A DNA stretch of 64,000 nucleotides, from assembly GCA_021739765.1 (NCBI GenBank), contig JAIPBD010000003.1, positions 1-64,000 on the forward strand, read 5' to 3'. The position numbers were made by a program, and so were the translations under genes. The notes beneath the pieces are model-generated. The model was not told the DNA's origin, searched no databases, and saw only the letters and a list, made by a program, of their open reading frames with translations. This DNA comes from Melioribacteraceae bacterium (GTDB lineage: Bacteria; Bacteroidota; Ignavibacteria; Ignavibacteriales; Melioribacteraceae). This document shows positions 60,512 to 64,000 of this stretch, piece after piece (positions within the stretch are counted from its first letter, which is position 1; each line of letters starts with the position of its first letter).

Positions 60512-63500
60512 ATGTTCAGATACTTTAGCAAGTTACTTTTCCTTCTTTTATTAATTCCTTTTTTATTAAACGCACAAGATGAAGAATCAGAAGAAACAAA
60601 AGATCCGTTTTCGTCTTCAACTTTTAGCGGATTAAAATGGCGCGGAATCGGACCGGCCAGAACCTCAGGCAGAATAGCAGATTTTGCCGTGAACCCGAAC
60701 AACTTCAATGAATTTTACGTCGCAACAGCGAGCGGACATGTCTGGAAAACCACTAACAACGGTACGACGTGGGATGCTGTTGACGACAAAATGCCTTATT
60801 CAATCGGTGTTGTCGAAATTGATCCGAACAATCACAACGTAGTTTGGGTTGGAACAGGCGAAAACAATCACCAACGCGCTCTAGGATATGGTGATGGAGT
60901 TTACAAATCAATTGATGGTGGAAAAAGTTTTCAAAATATGGGCTTGAAAGAATCCCGCCAAATTGGTGGAATTGTTATTGATCCCCGAAATTCCAATGTT
61001 GTTTATGTCGCTGCGGAAGGTTCGGCTTGGGGACCGGATGGCGATCGAGGACTTTATAAAACAGAGGATGGCGGGGAAAATTGGACCAAAGTTCTCGAAA
61101 TAAGCAGGCACACAGGAGTAAACAACATCGTTTTTGATCCCAGGAATCCTGATATCCTCTATGCAACTTCCGAACAAAGAAGAAGACGTTCTTTTTCAAA
61201 AATCGGGGGTGGACCGGAATCTGCTGTTTACAAATCGACCGACGCCGGAGCAACCTGGAATAAAATAATGAAAGGACTTCCGAGCGTGCACATCGGAGGA
61301 ATGGGAATTGATATTTCTCCGGTAAACCCGGATGTACTTTATTTAATTGTTGAAGCTGCTGAAGATAAAGGCGGATTTTTCAGAACAACAAACCGTGGGG
61401 CCAGTTGGGATAAAATGAGTGATCATCATTCCAGCGGACAATATTACAACGAAATTTACTGCGATCCGTTAAATGTTGATTTGGTCTATTCGGTTGAAAC
61501 TTACACGTATTACACAGAAGATGGTGGTAAAACATGGGAACGATTAAATTCGAAAGATCGACATGTTGATGATCATGCTTTGTGGATTAATCCTAATAAT
61601 ACTGATCATTTATTGATTGGAGGTGATGGTGGTGTTTATATTTCCTATGATAAAGGCGCAAATTGGCACTTTACTACGAACCTTCCCGTAACTCAGTTTT
61701 ACAGGGTTTCGGTCGATAACGCCGAACCTTTTTATAACATCTACGGTGGAACTCAGGATAACGCCACTCTCGGCGGTCCTTCTCAAACAACAAGCAGTGA
61801 TGGAATTATAAACGCGGATTGGTTTGTTACAGTTTTTGGAGACGGCTTCTTTTCCGCTGTTGATCCTACTGACGAAAATATTGTTTACTCTGAATGGCAA
61901 TATGGAAATATTGTCCGTTACGACAGAAGAAGCGGTGAGTTGATTACTCTCCGTCCTGAGCCTCCAAAAGGTGAAAAAATGTACAAATGGTATTGGGACA
62001 CTCCTTTTTTGATCAGCCCACACTCCAACACTCGTTTGTACATCGCTGCGGAAAGAGTATTCAGAAGTGATGATCGGGGAAACAATTGGCAGGTAATTAG
62101 TGACGATTTAACTACAAAAACCGATCGTAATTCTTTCAAAGTTATGGATAAATATTGGAGCATTGACGCGGTTGTAAAGGATGTTTCTACTTCTCAGTTC
62201 GGTTTGATTATTTCGTTGGCTGAATCAAAATTAAAGGAAAATTTAATTTATGCCGGTACTGATGATGGTTTGATTCAAAGATCCGAGGATGCAAAAACAT
62301 GGACTAAGATCGATAATTTCGGTGATGTTCCGAAGTTTACTCCGGTTCATGATATTCTGCCTTCGAAACATAACGAAAATGTGGTCTATGCTGTATTTAA
62401 CAACCACAAAGCCGATGACATGAAACCTTATGTTTTGAAAAGTGAAAACAAAGGGAAATCGTGGAATTCAATTGCCGGCGATTTGCCGGAAAACGGACCG
62501 GTCAGCACAATTGTTGAAGATCCGGTAAATCCAAATCTTCTGTTTGTGGGAACCGAATGGGGAGTTTATTTTACTGTTAACGGCGGTAAAAAATGGATTC
62601 AACTTAATAGTGGAATGCCAAAAGTGAAAATTCCCGAACTTTCAATTCAAGAGAGAGAAAAAGATTTGGTCGCAGCTTCATTCGGAAGAGGATTTTTCGT
62701 TATGGATGATTATTCACCTCTGAGAGAAGTTTCTTCGGATGTGTTCGAAAAAGATGCACATCTATTTGATATAAAAGACGCTAAAATCTTTAGATACAAA
62801 TCCGGGAAATATGGACAAGGCGCCAACTATTACCGTGCACCAAATCCTGAGTTCGGAGCAACTTTTACTTATTGGATTAAGGAAGTTCCCAAATCTCTTA
62901 AATCAATTCGTAAAGAAAAAGAGAAAGAACTTTTTAAGGATGGAAAACCAATTCCTCAGCCGACTTATGAAGAATTAAAAGCTGAAGAAGACGAAATTTC
63001 TCCTTATTTAGTTTTCTCAATTATAGACGATGCCGGAAATGAAATCAAAAAAATAACAAAATCCGCAAGCAAAGGAATTCAAAGGATGAACTGGGATTTA
63101 ACTTTAAACAGTTATAATCCGGCTAGATTAAAAGACAATAAATTTAATCCGACAGCAAAACAAAGCAGCGGATTGTATGTGTTGCCCGGTTCTTACAAAG
63201 TCTCTCTTTCGATGATTTCAAAGGGTGAAGAAAAGCTGCTTGTTCCTCCTACTGAGTTCAATGTTGATTTACTTGAACATCATTCTTTGCCTCCAAAAAA
63301 TCTCGCTGATAAAACCAAGTTTGAAAAAGACGCTCTTGAACTGGCAAGAAAGGTTGTCGGTGCGAGAGAATTAACATCCGATTTAGTTACAAAAGTTGAG
63401 CTTTTCAAACAGACTGTTCAGCAAACTCCGGATGCCGGATTCGATCTTCTGAAGAAAATCGAATTAACTTCAGAGAAACTTGACAAGATCAATTACAAAT

Positions 63501-63769
63501 TTAGAGGGAAACCGGCAAAGGCAAGCACGGAAGAAATTCCGCCGGCAATTGTGCCGTTAAATTGGAGATTAAACGATTTGCTCGGACCTTCATATTATTC
63601 TCATGCGGACATTGTTCAAAGTCAACGAAGCGCTTATGAGGTTTTATCAACCGAACTTCCCGCGATTATTTCAGATTTGAAAACAATAATGTTTGTTGAA
63701 GTTAAAGCTATTGAAGATGAGTTGGAAAAACTCGGGGCTAATTGGACACCGGGAAGAATTATTGAATAA
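60512..63769 (+). CDS. Secreted Asp-box (BNR/sortilin-like) repeat protein
   Basis: A 1,085-residue protein with a signal peptide (LFLLLLIPFLLNAQ). About eleven Asp-box repeats of the form SxDxGxTW are visible, for example SIDGGKSF, TEDGGENW, STDAGATW, TEDGGKTW, SYDKGANW, SDDRGNNW and TVNGGKKW, giving two beta-propellers as in VPS10/sortilin-like proteins. The last third (after about residue 750) is charged and partly helical. Such proteins are often labelled glycosyl hydrolases or sialidase-like but lack a sialidase active site here. There is no type IX tail, so the location is periplasmic or outer-membrane-associated. Confidence 0.88.
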   Translation: MFRYFSKLLFLLLLIPFLLNAQDEESEETKDPFSSSTFSGLKWRGIGPARTSGRIADFAVNPNNFNEFYVATASGHVWKTTNNGTTWDAVDDKMPYSIGVVEIDPNNHNVVWVGTGENNHQRALGYGDGVYKSIDGGKSFQNMGLKESRQIGGIVIDPRNSNVVYVAAEGSAWGPDGDRGLYKTEDGGENWTKVLEISRHTGVNNIVFDPRNPDILYATSEQRRRRSFSKIGGGPESAVYKSTDAGATWNKIMKGLPSVHIGGMGIDISPVNPDVLYLIVEAAEDKGGFFRTTNRGASWDKMSDHHSSGQYYNEIYCDPLNVDLVYSVETYTYYTEDGGKTWERLNSKDRHVDDHALWINPNNTDHLLIGGDGGVYISYDKGANWHFTTNLPVTQFYRVSVDNAEPFYNIYGGTQDNATLGGPSQTTSSDGIINADWFVTVFGDGFFSAVDPTDENIVYSEWQYGNIVRYDRRSGELITLRPEPPKGEKMYKWYWDTPFLISPHSNTRLYIAAERVFRSDDRGNNWQVISDDLTTKTDRNSFKVMDKYWSIDAVVKDVSTSQFGLIISLAESKLKENLIYAGTDDGLIQRSEDAKTWTKIDNFGDVPKFTPVHDILPSKHNENVVYAVFNNHKADDMKPYVLKSENKGKSWNSIAGDLPENGPVSTIVEDPVNPNLLFVGTEWGVYFTVNGGKKWIQLNSGMPKVKIPELSIQEREKDLVAASFGRGFFVMDDYSPLREVSSDVFEKDAHLFDIKDAKIFRYKSGKYGQGANYYRAPNPEFGATFTYWIKEVPKSLKSIRKEKEKELFKDGKPIPQPTYEELKAEEDEISPYLVFSIIDDAGNEIKKITKSASKGIQRMNWDLTLNSYNPARLKDNKFNPTAKQSSGLYVLPGSYKVSLSMISKGEEKLLVPPTEFNVDLLEHHSLPPKNLADKTKFEKDALELARKVVGARELTSDLVTKVELFKQTVQQTPDAGFDLLKKIELTSEKLDKINYKFRGKPAKASTEEIPPAIVPLNWRLNDLLGPSYYSHADIVQSQRSAYEVLSTELPAIISDLKTIMFVEVKAIEDELEKLGANWTPGRIIE

Positions 63770-63779
63770 AGAAAGTCTT

Positions 63780-63809
63780 GTGGTGACGCACAAAAGGGTG
63801 CGTCACCAC
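63780..63809 (+). terminator. Perfect 12-bp hairpin after the Asp-box gene
   Basis: GTGGTGACGCAC (63780-63791) and GTGCGTCACCAC (63798-63809) form a perfect stem with a 6-base loop, 11 bases past the stop. No T-run follows, so it may be a rho-independent terminator lacking its tail or a small dispersed palindrome. Confidence 0.5.
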
Positions 63810-64000
63810 TAATCAATCACACTATTTAGCTTCGCGGAAAACAGGTATAATTCTCTACAAAGTAAGTTGATTTTCACCCTACGCTGGATATCCAAAACAG
63901 AACAAAGAGGCAATCTTTTTCTCTTTCAACAAATTTTGGCTAAAAACACACCTTGTTAATCGGTAAAATTGGATGAAAAAAGACCAAAATTTTAGAAAGC
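63810..64000. other. Right edge, no gene recognised
   Basis: No credible frame, repeat or RNA gene is seen in the last 190 bases. Confidence 0.4.

Noticed and set aside
60512-63769. Sialidase activity for the Asp-box protein
   Set aside because: Asp boxes alone are shared by sortilins and other propellers; the arginine triad and FRIP motif of sialidases are not seen.
1-64000. Search for an integron integrase, attI and CRISPR array
   Set aside because: No tyrosine recombinase gene and no regularly spaced repeats are present; the only recombinase is the IS110-type one.

Overview
The window looks like a piece of an Ignavibacteria/Chlorobi-group (Bacteroidota-related) chromosome. It is AT-rich. 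Several secreted proteins end in a type IX secretion C-terminal domain of the form NYPNPFNPST, there are PorV-like and TonB-dependent outer-membrane proteins, and DUF4159/DUF4175 proteins typical of that lineage are present. No rRNA, CRISPR array, prophage or integron integrase is visible. One tRNA (Lys, anticodon TTT) is present.

Positions 1-6370 are accessory DNA organised like integron gene cassettes. Small unrelated genes (BrnT/BrnA, HigB/HigA, a DUF1801 protein, a cytochrome b, a quinone-oxidoreductase-like enzyme) are separated by long imperfect hairpins resembling attC sites, with GTTRRRY/RYYYAAC-type ends, matched arms and a bulged C at the same arm position. For the clearest cassettes, the first bases match the reverse complement of their own 3' end. 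One attC-like site is split by a 1,500-bp IS110/IS1111-type element (1101-2600). Its recombinase gene carries an in-frame TAA. The noncoding tail of the element contains a hairpin whose 10-base loop is the exact reverse complement of the rejoined target site. This looks like a guide (bridge/seek) RNA whose target can be read from the insertion itself. A second pair of cassettes with a different attC-like sequence lies at 55256-56737 (DUF6090 protein, NTF2-like protein).

Positions 6421-9499 hold an acyl-CoA synthetase and peptidase T. Positions 9614-31267 are one long minus-strand operon for galactan/galactose use. In transcription order it is: LacI regulator, galT, a periplasmic PpiC/SurA-type isomerase, a TonB-dependent receptor, a large secreted protein, a PorV-like protein, a surface protein with carbohydrate-binding-like modules, a GH53 endo-galactanase, a clan GH-A hydrolase, galK and a GH2 beta-galactosidase. 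A canonical promoter with an overlapping inverted repeat precedes lacI, and a perfect 16-bp palindrome precedes galT; both look like LacI-family operators. No SusD gene is present. The inferred flow is extracellular galactan cleavage by GH53, uptake through the receptor, cleavage to galactose by GH2, then the Leloir enzymes GalK and GalT.

Positions 31435-54777 are mostly ordinary chromosomal genes: pyrimidine phosphorylase and dCMP deaminase, a YefM/YoeB toxin pair, DUF4175/DUF4159, pdxB, aspS, tRNA-Lys, glycerate kinase, lipoproteins and secreted proteins, a geranylgeranyl-reductase-like flavoprotein, an M23 peptidase, a TPR histidine kinase, threonine dehydratase, TetR, a CPBP protease and valS. 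After the second cassette pair come an ornithine cyclodeaminase-like gene coupled to an iron-sulfur L-serine dehydratase, a class-B-type acid phosphatase lipoprotein, and a large secreted Asp-box (sortilin-like) repeat protein. The window ends in a noncoding stretch with a perfect 12-bp stem hairpin.
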